From Triops longicaudatus (taxonomy: Eukaryota > Arthropoda > Branchiopoda > Notostraca > Triopsidae), in NCBI GenBank assembly GCA_022885665.1, contig JAGQDJ010000050.1, positions 186,001 to 250,000 of the forward strand: 64,000 nucleotides of DNA, given 5' to 3'. Positions 12,401-23,463 of this stretch are shown one piece after another. The notes beneath the pieces are model-generated. The model was not told the DNA's origin. It ran no database searches and was given only the letters and a program-made list of their open reading frames with translations. Made by a program: the position numbers and the translations under genes. Every line of letters starts with the position of its first letter. Within the stretch, counting starts at the first letter, position 1.

Positions 12401-15400
12401 TGCTAGTAAAGGAAAGCAACGCAAAATTAATTTCGCATTCGGAAAGAAGACATTCTTAACAAATGAAGAGCAAGCAGACTACGAAGCACATTTTGAATTT
12501 TCCGAGCCGATTGATCCGTTTATGCTTGACAAATTCCTGCCGTGGCAAGATGAGCTGCAGCCTACGTACAAAATCAAGCATTCATCGAGCACTGCGATGT
12601 TCGTTGAAACCTTAAAGCTTATCTCTAGCCTGAGAAACCAGCCTGAAGATGTGTATAGTATCGAAATGGCAGCCTTTTTGGATGTAACAGATATATCCCC
12701 ACCTGAAGCTGATCCTGAGCCCGGCCCGTCCCACAACGCTATTCCTGAGATCAAAATAATTGAAGAGCCTGAAGTGGAAATCATTCCGGATCCTGTAGTT
12801 AATAACAATCTTTCAGCTGCCGATGATCAGAAACCTTCGACCGATAGGCCGTCAGGTGACCCTCAGTTTTTAGCATTGTTCGAAACCCCATCGAAAGGAA
12901 CCTTCACTGGATCTTATGAGCCTCGTACACCTCCATGGCGCTGCCTAACTGAAATCAACGCTAGTCATCTTGAGTCTTTGTTGGCTAAACGGAAAAGTAG
13001 CGACATGGAAAGCACTCTAATGTCACCACCGGGTCTGGACTTTAAGTGCCCATCGCCCTTCGCTGGAAAATTGTCTTCTCGGAAGCGTCTTTGCTCTACG
13101 CCCATTTCTGCCGCTAAACCTCGAGGAAAAGTACTCCTTCCTGAAAGAATTTCCGAATTTGAAAAGGATAATTCGCTGTTACAGTCACCAATACACGTTC
13201 CAGGTTTGTCTCCCGTGCTACCACACAACTTAAAAGCTCAAGACAAGGAAAACTCTAGGAGTATCAACCAAACGACCGAATCGCTATACAGTGTCACACG
13301 TATAATAAACGTGGTTAACGAAAGCAAAATTTCCATAAAAGCACCGTCAGCAAGCTCTGCATCTCCTGTAGAAAAGGAAGGCTCAGTTCACGATGTCGAT
13401 GACGACATTTCGGTGAATTTCGATTTGGGAATCGACTTTCTCTGGTCACCACCGAATCAGGCCGAGGATCTTGAACCCAGTACTGTCAAGTCTCCATCAC
13501 TTGTTGAATTTCCTCCAGCACCTGCAACGTCGGAAACCAATGTCGCAACTGTCGAGCCAGCTTTGCAGAAAATTAACATTTCGGTGAATTTCGATTTGGG
13601 AATCGACTTTCTCTGGTCACCACCGAATCAGGCCGAGGATCTTGAACCCAGTCCTGTCAAGTCTAAATCGCTGGTTGAATTTCCTCCAGCACCTGCAACG
13701 TCAGAAACCAATGTCGCAACTGTCGAGCCAGCTTTGCAGAAAATTAACGTCACCGTATCGAGCCAAGATTCACCTATACAAGCTAGGCGCCGTAATCAGC
13801 TCGTTATCGCCTCCCAGTCACCGGACATTCAGCCGAGAACGGTGGTGGTGAGTGACAGCGATGAAGATTCTCCAATATTCGCACGTAAAAGAAAATTACC
13901 TATTGAAGCATGTAGCGATAAACGCAACGGTAAAAACAATCGAGAACGGCAGAACCAAATTGGCCCGAAACGGTGGAAAGGGAACATAAAAGTTCGAAGA
14001 TTTCTTGACATGGAAGCCAATGTATCTTCAGATGTGGTTGTGTCTTCGGACGAGTCAGTCGATGGACAGAATGCGTACGATGCCAGTTTCGTGGACGACG
14101 CAACGCAGTTTGACCATTCAGAAATCCATCACGTGTATGTAAGGTCCATTAAATCGCCCCCGCAGCGACTCAAACTCGTGCAGCCGCCGATCCATGCCGA
14201 TATTTTCTCCCAGGCTGCATCGCAAGACGATGACTACGAGCAAGATTCGTTTTGTGTAGATGGCAGCACAGAAGAAGAAGGGTTCTCGTCGGAGATGCAG
14301 TTATCGCACACGGTAGAAAAAACGCCCCCGAAACGCAGGAGAATCATTCGTCCAGTACTTGACTCGTCTCCTGAGCAAAGCGAGGCTAGTCCCTTGAGAA
14401 ATACTCATAAAGGGAACGAGAATGGCGTAGCTACACGGATAACTGAGCCAAACAAGCCTGAACTGCTTGTAGGGAAAGAGGCTGGAATGCAGAAACGAGT
14501 TGAAAGTCCCTCGGTGCAAATACGCGCAATCTCGCCGGAACTTAAGCAGACCAACATTGACCCTCGGGGCCAAAACTTGCTACAACCCCCAGTTCTCTCG
14601 CAGTTAAGCAGAGAAGAACGCTTACGGAAACAGAAAGAACAGCAAGAGGCAAGCCGTCGGAAACTGTCGTTGTTGCGGAACGCCAATCGTCCAACCTTAC
14701 CCACAAGTGAAAGACAAGACTCTACGATTCGACAAACAGACGTTGGAAATGCAGCGTGTACAAGTACTTCAGCGCCCGCAAATAAACCTTTTACTGTGCA
14801 TACGAGTCGAGCTGACATTGCACCTTATACAAGTTCTTCAACACTATCCAGTGAAAGCACATTTACAGTGCCCATGAATACTCGAACAGAAACTGAACCG
14901 GCGGTTGTTCCAGTAACGAACGGAACGCATTTGAGCTCCAGTTCGAGCGTAGTCAGACAAATGTTAGGGGCAAGTAGCTCAGCACCCACAGAGAAAACCA
15001 AAATGGGTGCTAGCAATATGCCGACAGCTGAAAAAGTTGGTAACCCCAGCGTCTCAGTTGCTCCAACCTTGTCACAGATAAGTGGTCCCAGAATTGAACC
15101 CTTGCAGGTAACGTGATTTCGCTGTGATTAGTTGAAACGTAATTCGTTCTTTGCTAAGTCGTAAACTAAATTCCTAATTCTATCGAGTGTTTTATTAATG
15201 TAGGAGATTTCCAGCATCGGAGTTGGTACACCGACAATACTAGTCGACTCGAAGCAAGTCCAAAAAGGAGGAGATATTGTTTCACATTTACGTAACACTT
15301 ATAAAGCAAACCCACAAATCTGTACATTATCCAACGCAGATTTTATCCTGAGTCAGCGTATGGGAGTACTTCGACGGCTTTACTCTGGTAAGCAACCTAC

Positions 15401-16381
15401 GCAGTTTGTTTTACGTGCGTCCTTCATTTTCTGAGTTTCTGTTGTACACAAAAACTTTCGTAACCCAGTACACAGATGGTTAAATTGTACGTTCAATCTT
15501 GTGATGCAGCTGGGTTTGCGCAATTCACTGGCGATTGTTAGCACACGGAAAGTGGCGAAGTTTTCGTTTAGTCCGTTTTTATTTTTTATTTAATTTTTGT
15601 TTATAAATTATTTTTTTCATCTGTAAATTCAGTCTTAGGTTCATCAGTTATGTAACTTTCTCGGATCAATGAGCGTTCATAAGTTAAAAACGCCTATATT
15701 CTTCGGTCTTCCTGTGAATTAAGTTGTTTGTAAAATTGTGTTAATCATCATTTCATAATAGAATTCTCCAACGGTGGATATCGAGCAAAGCTACTCGAGC
15801 AATGTCGACAGCTGATGGTTTTGTTCGATCGACCTTGTCTTCTCATCGAGAATGACCGAATGAAAGAAGAAAAGCAAGGCCGAGGCAGTGCACCTGCTGC
15901 GGATTCTTTAATAAAGCCCCATACGAAATATGTGGATATGATGTTTGCAGCTTTGGCTCAGACCCATATCAAAGTTTTGTATAGCTCTTCACAAGGTAAA
16001 AAAGGGAGTAATCTTTTTAAGTACTGCTAAGCTTACACACGTTTATCGTGTTTTTAGTGGAGACCGCAGAGTTGCTTTTTTTGTTAACGTTGCAAGAGTG
16101 CCAAAAAGGATTCTCAGTTCCCAACGATGTCAGAAACGAGAAGCTCATACCATTCTTGGTCACCGTACCTGGCATTACTTACGCTACCGCTATGGTATTG
16201 AGCAACGCTGTCTTAACTTTGAGAGAATTGTGCAATACGTAAGTTTCATATTCCAAAACTTAAAAGTGGCGTCATTACTTTAATTAATCACTGTAGCCCG
16301 GCGGCAGTTTTGGCCAAAAGAACCAAGTTATCCCTGGAACGGGCTCGGCGTATTCAGGATTACATACGAAAATCGGCGTAA
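9430..16381 (+). CDS. FANCM: Fanconi anaemia group M DNA translocase (FANCM)
   Basis: FANCM remodels stalled forks and interstrand-crosslink sites and anchors the Fanconi core and RMI/BLM complexes. Exons: 9430-10111, 10175-10347, 10398-10634, 10718-10798, 10859-11128, 11185-11307, 11359-11472, 11874-12080, 12154-12262, 12313-15107, 15204-15387, 15762-15995, 16058-16238, 16297-16381 (TAA). They sum exactly to 1,824 aa (human about 2,048). The SF2 helicase has a Walker A site (LPTGLGKT, about residues 168-175), DEAH at 272-275, LSATPGS, and a C-lobe with VSTCVGEEGLDIGEVD and QRMGRTGRKRKGR. The 2.8-kb exon holds the MHF-binding-like region (FLPWQDELQP), duplicated MM2-like motifs (about 1031-1144) and a conserved acidic block containing EQDSFCVDGS. 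The C-terminus is an ERCC4-like nuclease fold plus helix-hairpin-helix. In the fold VDSKQ replaces VDxRE and LIENDR the ERK region, so it is probably non-catalytic as in vertebrates. The start ATG sits in AAAATGG. TAA overlaps a good GTAAGT donor, so a further small exon is possible. Confidence 0.95.
11588..11754. mobile_element. MITE-like element in FANCM intron 7
   Basis: About 165 bp between TACAGTATCTCTTTGTAACG and the inverted end TATCGAGATTCTACTCTA, with the internal TTCGGTAAATACGAAGTTCG block shared by the other copies in this window. It is a degenerate member of the family whose termini resemble pogo/Tigger-like ends (CAGTAGAATCTCGTTATAACG). Confidence 0.55.
13407..13748 (+). repeat. 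In-frame tandem duplication in FANCM (2 x 171 bp)
   Basis: Copies at 13407-13577 and 13578-13748 are identical except for about six substitutions (roughly 96% identity). Each encodes 57 residues beginning ISVNFDLGIDFLWSPPNQAE. The SVNFDLG core aligns with SVTFDLGF of the human FANCM MM2 motif that binds RMI1-RMI2. See the findings. Confidence 0.95.
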
Positions 16382-16496
16382 GTGTAATATATTGTTAAAG
16401 TGGCTGTTTTTATTGCCTTTAATACAAAAAATGTCTGGATGAAAAATGTGATTCCATAATTACGGCTTTTTTGAGTTGTTCTTTTGGAATGATTTA

Positions 16497-17441
16497 TTAG
16501 GTCAATCGCACATGTCCACTTTCCACTAAGCTCGCAATGGATTTGTAAGGTAGAATGTACTGGCTATTGGACGTGATTTCGACTTCCTCGTCCCTACAAG
16601 AAAACATTTGTGTTAAGAATGTTTCAGTTATAGATTTATTTAACTTTGTTTGCCATACCCATCTGGTTCTTCAACTAGAACAGGAGGACAGTCTCTTAAA
16701 GCTTTTATAAAAACGATGCTCTCTTTGTTTGGCTTTACGGCGGTTTGTCGTGGATCCAATTCTCTCAAGTTGGGAGGCATCAGATTCAAAGCTAGCGTTT
16801 TGATATGATCAGTAACGCCAGCAACATACCTATAATAACCGATGTTACGTTTGATTTTTTTTTATAAAAAAAGACAGTGGTACTCTTTTGCAAATTGAAG
16901 TTCATGTGGTGTCAGCACATTTTTATTTAACCTTTCCTGTTCATCCAAAAGGTGAACAGCAAACTTTTCAATCTTCTCAAGCCGTATCCGCAGATAAGAT
17001 GTAACCATATAATTAAGGCGTTCAACCTGATTGTTTTCAAAATTACAATTTAAATAAAATTTATTTACCCATCTTCATGTTGTTTTGTGCTTACTTCCAT
17101 TTTATGAATTGCTAACCGAAAATCCACTTTCGACAGCGATGCTAAGTTGTTGTTCATTTGTTCCGTTTGGTCCAAAACACAGTCTACGAGCTCCACTTGA
17201 GGCGGTAAGAGTTCCGGACTTTGCATTTCGTTAATCCATGCCTAAGCAAAGTTAAATAAACGAATTTTCTTTGTAATAAACTTTGTATAACTGAAATTCT
17301 GAAAGAAGTGACTAGCTTTTAAGAAAATTCATTTGACCTTACCTGTTCTAGTTGCTGCACAACTTCCGCAGCTGTAACGATATCCTCTTCAGTTCTATCC
17401 TCTGTACTCACGGTGCCAAATAAATCCTCGGTATCCCCCAT
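16497..17441 (-). CDS. GINS4: GINS complex subunit SLD5 (GINS4)
   Basis: SLD5 is one of four GINS subunits; with CDC45 and MCM2-7 it forms the CMG replicative helicase in the nucleus. Minus-strand exons: 17441-17343, 17241-17095, 17026-16884, 16829-16659, 16593-16497 (TAA). They sum to 657 nt, 218 aa (human 223). The N-terminus MGDTEDLFGTVSTEDRTEED is followed by the A-domain helices: VQQLEQAWINEMQSPELLPP, then DQTEQMNNNLA, then SYLRIRLEKIEKF, then the family signature LNLMPPNLREL. The small C-terminal B-domain ends YILPYKSIASLVESGHVRLT, which matches the invariant SLD5 tail. A TAATAAA overlapping the stop supplies a polyadenylation signal. The gene is convergent with FANCM, with only 115 bp between the two stop codons. 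Confidence 0.94.
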
Positions 17442-19035
17442 GCTGCAATTATTTTGGCCAGGTCAAAATATTGCACTGTTTATAAATAGCTCAAATTTGT
17501 GGCGCAGCTCAGCTGATCATAACAAAAGGCGGGAATCCAGGGCGACAAGCGGCATTGGCGGCTTGATATAGAAGCGCGACGCTCAAAGCCCCTATTTACG
17601 CGATTAATTAGTTTTCCAAAATTTTATGAACACAACTTTTTAGCAGGGCATTTCGTAATTGTTGAAGCATGCTCGTTGTACGCCTTGTTGAAAACTGTAT
17701 GAGAAGAATTGCATTAGTTTTCTACTACACAAGCGATGTAGTGACTACAATTATTAGGCGGTTGAAAGAAGTTTACGTTTACGAACTATTTCGTTTCTAC
17801 TAGTTTCACAGCGTGGGCCGCAAGAAAGTGCACCAGTCGAATTAATTATGAACTGTGTTGCAGTGTGTAGCTCTCTTACATGTTTAGATAAATTACAATG
17901 ATTGCAAAACATATTAAGGTAATGACCGGTCAGATGAAACACTGTAATGGAGCCCAAATTTCCTGTATTTGAATTCATTTATCAAAACTATTTTAAACAA
18001 TTAAAAAATGCATTTTTAATGCTATACTACACTATAGTATTTGTCCATTGTCAATTCTGCATATATTTTCTATTATTTTATTGTGTCAATTAAAAATATA
18101 TTATTTATATTACAAAACAGAGTTGAGAAAGCGTAATCACACTTTTCAGGAGTAAGTTCTAACATTGTTAGAACAATTTTAGTTTAACTGCTTTCTAAGG
18201 ACCATACTAACTTTATTGGTATCATTCATTATCATCTGCGTCGGTTCACAAGTTACACCTTTCTTGCCCTTGTCTTGTGTAGTACGTTCCGATTGACGCC
18301 CTTCACGCTTTAAAATGCGTTTCTTAAAAAAAAGGAGCACCGAGCTTAACTTGAGTAGCTATTTTCCACTTGAGACTGAATTTGTTAATATATTAATATT
18401 GTAAGTTGTGAATCCACTTAATTTTATCCTCGGAAAAGTATCTGGTGTATGTCTTGGTCAAGCAAATCGTTGTCTGAGGTTCTAAACTGGGCTCCTGACT
18501 TTTGTAAGGCTAGTACGCCGTGTTGCCATGCTGTCTTCGGACAGAATGATTTTCTAAATTAAACTTGGGTCACTCGGCCCACGTTAGCTGGCTTGCGGTG
18601 TTTTTTTCCCCCTTCTCTTCTTGGCCGAGAAAGAACTACCATTGAAAGATTTCACCGCTCGTTAGTCTTCCTCTTCTGCTTGTTGTGTGAACATTAACAG
18701 TATAAGAATTGTTCTCTTAAAAATATTTCGTACGATGCGTGAGCGACGGCCGATGCAGTGAACGGGGAGATACGGAGTTAGCTGTTTTGTGACTTTCGCA
18801 TTGTTAAATTAAAAAAAAGGACTTAATTGGAGGACCTTGGTGTGATTAATATATTTGTAAAACGCTTTTGATGTGCATCATGCGTTGGTGAGTTTTTTGC
18901 CCCTTATATCATATTGGCGTTTTTATAATTCGACGCTGGTTTTCGTTGCCTTGGTGCCTCTTTGCCTTTGCTCTGTGCCTGCATTACTTTTGCGGATCAT
19001 GCCTTGCTGTCTTGCCTACCTCCAGTCCAGTCAAA
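17442..19035. other. Divergent intergenic region between SLD5 and TTBK
   Basis: No gene is recognised. It should contain the SLD5 promoter (right after 17441) and the TTBK promoter (towards 18.5-19 kb). A short perfect hairpin, GTTCTAAC-att-GTTAGAAC, lies at about 18154-18172. Confidence 0.4.
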
Positions 19036-19069
19036 CATGGCGGAAGAGTTGCTGCAGGGGTTGAGGACG
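19036..19069 (+). CDS. Candidate first coding exon of TTBK
   Basis: ATGGCGGAAGAGTTGCTGC lies in a near-perfect initiation context (CAAACATGG) and runs in frame for 11 codons to a strong donor (ACGG|GTAAGA). It precedes the kinase gene on the same strand. It leaves one base over, while the next recognised exon (23464) needs two, so an unseen linking exon would be required, or this is not the TTBK start. Confidence 0.35.
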
Positions 19070-22000
19070 GGTAAGAAAATATAAGAAAACTACCGACATT
19101 TGCACCCGAAACCCTTCTTTTACGTGTTGAAATTAATGAAGGGTTCAATGAAGTGATAATTTAAGTGTTTGGAAGTGAGTAAAAGTGTTTAAAACCTCTT
19201 AATACAGTAAATGTCTGCTTTGTTTTTGTTCGTTACCAAAGCATTGATTTTTGTGAGTGCATGCTGAATGCTTGGTTTGTGTAGTAGCCATAGATATTAT
19301 TTGGTCTTTAGCTGCGCATTTTATATTTCTGTGCAACCTTCCACTAGATAACAAATTGATACGGCGTCTTTTTTTTTCATTTTTCCCCCTAAAAAAGACT
19401 GAGTGAGCTTCAAAGCAAAACGTTATTTATATTTTCAAAAGCCAGCCATTATAATACAAATTTAGATAAAAATATTATATGCCAAGTTCCTTCACATAAT
19501 GTTTTACACCGTTGGATGAAAGCCATATCGGCTTTTGTGTTTCTTCGTAGTAGCAGCAGCTATAATCCAAGTTAGATTTTTTTTTTTTTAGTCTTGGGTG
19601 TGTTCACACACAAGTCACAAACCACTGTATTAGGTATATGGGTAGGAGAGGGTCGTTTCATTTCACGTATGGGGTCTAGTACATCCTGATATCTCTGGCT
19701 TATATATTATATTGCTCTAACCAACCACTCCACGAGGTCTTTAATATCGGCCGAGCCAAATTTCTCCTTTTATTCTGTTCGCTCTGCCTGGCTAACCAGG
19801 AAGTTGCTATACTGTTATATTAGATCCTGAAAATCGAAAAAAGAAAAGAAAAATAATTCGCTGGTCAAAGCATGTGACCATACGTTTTATTGGTAAGACA
19901 CTCAAGAATTCTTGCATCAAAATTAAGTCTGAATCTTGCAAGAAGGATCTAGTCTGCTAATTAGCAGCCTAATTGGCTTCGCTAGACTAGATACTCGAAG
20001 TTACACTGGATGCTAGATGTTACACTCGTTACAGTGCCTCGTTAAAGGCAGTTGCAAGTGACATGGAAAAGAGACAAAAACAAACTAAAACAATTTGTCC
20101 TCCGTTGTTCCAGTTTGGACTTCCGGGGACGGCCACTGCTGTGATTGACACTTCTAGTGCTCAGCATACCAGCGTCTAATTATTTTGAGAAGAATTTGGA
20201 AGGTTCTAAATCAAGTCTTTAGCCGCCTACAAAAATGGCCTTAAACTAGATTGAAATCTATGTCAGTCGGTGTAATCCTGTCCTAAACCAGCAAAGATAT
20301 CTTTGGGCAGCGTTCCTTAAACATTTCCCTCTATTACCAAATATTGCTCGTAACAAAGTGCCTTTCACCAAACATAAAACGTTAGTACGTCGTTGTAAAA
20401 AAAGAGAACTATTACCTAAGTTTGAGGAATACTGTTTGAGTGTATCTTCTAGGTCTTCGTTTTGTTTGTGAGCAAATAAAAGTTATGAGATTCTTAGTTT
20501 ATACCTCTAAATATCATAGATACCCCTATGGGACTTTTCATTGGAAGGGAAAAGGAAATTATCCTAAAATATATAGTGAGCCTTCTTTTTTAAGAAAACT
20601 GCTTAATATTTTTTAACTACGATAGCTTGTCGTGATTTTTAAAATTGTCATTTTTCAAAACTTGATTGAAAACTATGCCAGCACAATTCAGGAACTAAAT
20701 TTCCAACCTTTCATATTCTTGCCTGAAAAACATTTTTTAGACCGAATTGATTCTTGCACCCCGAAAACTTCTCGCAGAGACGGAAACCGTGTGTGCCGTT
20801 TCTTTCCCTTCATCTATCAAAGGAGGCAATATATTGACGATTCACTGGAAATGTTGAAGACGTCTTTTTAATGCATGCCAGTCATAAATTCCCGGAAAAT
20901 ATGAAGCATATATTTTCTGTCTAGGAAATATTTAATTCCGTTCATAGAACCTGGAAAAAACGCCACATAACTTCTTTGTAAGCGAACGGGAATTACAGCA
21001 GTCATTTTTAGCCAATTTCTTAAAATCATCCTAGTTAAATGAACACGAATTCTCTAGACATTCTTGATAACTGGGTTGTTTGGACAACCGGAGATTGTAT
21101 CCTTACATTCTCAACGTAATACTGTATGGATCATACAACCATAAGGCCTTTAGTGTATTGAGCAAGTGTGAACCTACCCTTGAATTGGATAGCTGCATGC
21201 CCTTTTGCTTGAACAGCAAAAGTCCCGGAACATAGGCTAGAAAGGAGGAGCTCTAGATTCAGCGCCGGCGTTTTAGCCTAAACCTGGGACAACATTATTT
21301 TAGATACTCGCCTTCCGTCTCCTCCCCCGAGTACCTCCCGCTTAAGCATCTACAGTACGTCACTGCTGTCATGTGCTTTTGCTTCAAGTGCTTGTAAACT
21401 GCCCTTAATTCCAGCACCCCTGTGGAACAGGGATGAATCGTGGTAGTGCACTTCGTCTCATTCTAGCACCGCCAATGCAAACACAGTCTTGCTAATGAAT
21501 TTACCTAAATGAGAATCATCAGGATAAACATGTTACTCCCCCCATGGTCCGTCAACCTAGCGGAACTCGCTGACTCTCGAACAAAACCATATCGATTTTG
21601 AGGCTTCACATTCACCCTCTGTTCCGAGGATCCGACCCATTTTAGTGCCCACTGATAACCCATGCCAGAGTTATTCAAACTGTTGATAATAACTGTCATG
21701 ATTTTTTTTTATTTTTACTTTCTGCGAAGAAAATGAACCCTGTGACGGAAGAAGTGATATTAAAGCGTAAATATTGTAAACCTCGCTGTAAGAAACACCC
21801 GGTTATACTACCATTATGGATCAGGCACACAGGGCTCGGAAAATGCTGGCAATTCAAGGCAGTATTGGATACTACGAATTCGGCTATAACGAACGTACTT
21901 TTTTCTTTTTTTTTTACCCGTTGGATGTTTGCAATAGCGAAGTTTTACTGTGTACAGTAAATCTTGTTGCACACCTGCGTAGTTGAGGTTCTTTCGACTC

Positions 22001-23463
22001 CTTAATAAAAACTGCTACTTGTTATAAAAGGGTTCGTTATAGTGGGAGCTGACTTTTTATGTTAAAAAAAGACAACAGATTTTTTGAAATTTCTTTCGTA
22101 TGAAATAAAATAATATTCTAACAAATCTGAAAAAGTTTTTTTATGCATTCAAAGTTCGTTTTATAATACGCTTTTTCGTACATTTATGAATTTTGAGACC
22201 TTACAAACCGTTCACTATAGCCGAAAATTAACATGAAAGAGCTCGTTATAAAAATATTCTCTTGTATTATACTCCTGTAATACTTTACTATACTGCAGTG
22301 TTGTACTCTTGTAGATAATTAAGACCATTACAATATATTAACAAGTCAAAAGATAAGCTCTGCTTTTATTATGATTTAGCGGAAGTTAAGTATTTTGGAA
22401 GTTTATTGGGATTCAGGAGTCACAGTTTGGGTTTATGTGTAATTATGAAAGTATTCATTTAGCTAAATTACCAAGTAAATACAGTTTGGTACACATAAAA
22501 ACAAGTTTTTTTAAAAAAAAATCACCCGGCTCAGTTTGTTCGGTAATATCGTCCGGAGTAGGCAGGTTTGGGCGGACGTCACGTCAGACATGGTGCTTTG
22601 TTAGGTAGTGCTGGGTGTCGATGTATAAGATACCCATAGGCTTTGAATAATGAAAGATTTGAAGGGTAAAATCTGCGGAAAACACGCTCAGCATCATTGT
22701 ACAATTTGCTTAGGCTCCTTGGGGGAAGTCCGGTACTAGTGCTTGGTGGAGCAATGATCCATCTCGTGTTTTGGACGTAGACGGTTACTAAAAATACTAT
22801 CAACAATTTCACAGACCAGCAAGGGGGTCTGCGAAGAAACGGAGAAGAAATGATATCTTAAGTACGGCGAGAAGGAAGGAGGGAAACGCACGAGCTGAGA
22901 GTGTTGGCAGGTGGCCGGGGACTTAACCCGAAAATACACTCCTCGACCTGTTTTTGCCTCGTCCGTGTAAACGAAAAAAAAAGATAAACGGGGTAATTTC
23001 GTTCTAAGCCTCCCTTTCAAAATACCACGTAATTTACCGTCCCTAATTGCTACACAATTCAAATCACTTTAACAATCTGGGTATAGAGTTTCGTAAAGCG
23101 TGTTTTGGTTTATACACTCTTGTTGTTACAAACTATATTTTCACTCGCGATTTCGGAGTATTGTAGGGTCATTGGACGCGTAAATAGAACGCTATTTCTT
23201 GGGAACTGGCTGCCCTTCCACTTTCTTTTGCGTTGCGAAAGACCATGCCATAAATTGTGGGAGCAATATGTGTTCTCTTATTTTCATTTTGTATGCATTT
23301 TATATTCTTCTTTCATTTCTTCGTCAATTTTTTTTATCTTCATTTATTTTTGTTCTGTTTTCTTATTTCTGTTTCCTCATTTTTATAGATTCGTTTTTTA
23401 TTTTGTTTATTTTTTTTCTGGCTTATGAGAGCTAATTCAACGTACTTACGTGTTTTCTCTTAG
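19070..23463 (+). other. Probable 5' intron of TTBK
   Basis: 4.4 kb without a recognisable exon. It is AT-rich and contains a degenerate MITE-like copy near 22.0-22.3 kb, a 14-bp palindrome CTGCTAATTAGCAG at about 19953, and a T-rich stretch at about 23290-23430 leading to the acceptor of the first clear TTBK exon. An unrecognised small exon may be present. Confidence 0.4.
22018..22270. mobile_element. Degenerate MITE-like copy
   Basis: The segment begins TTGTTATAAAAGGGTTCG and ends GAGCTCGTTATAAAAATATTC. It contains CACTATAGCCGAAAATTAA, also seen in the FANCM intron copy as CTATAGCCGACAGTTA. The termini are poorly preserved. Confidence 0.35.

Noticed and set aside
17754..17978. 74-codon minus-strand frame with several Cys and His
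   Set aside because: Cys/His spacing does not fit a zinc finger, and it lies in the divergent SLD5/TTBK promoter region.
22579..23062. Overlapping minus-strand open frames (77 and 108 codons) in the TTBK 5' intron
   Set aside because: Two frames compete, there is no family motif, and codon composition looks non-coding.
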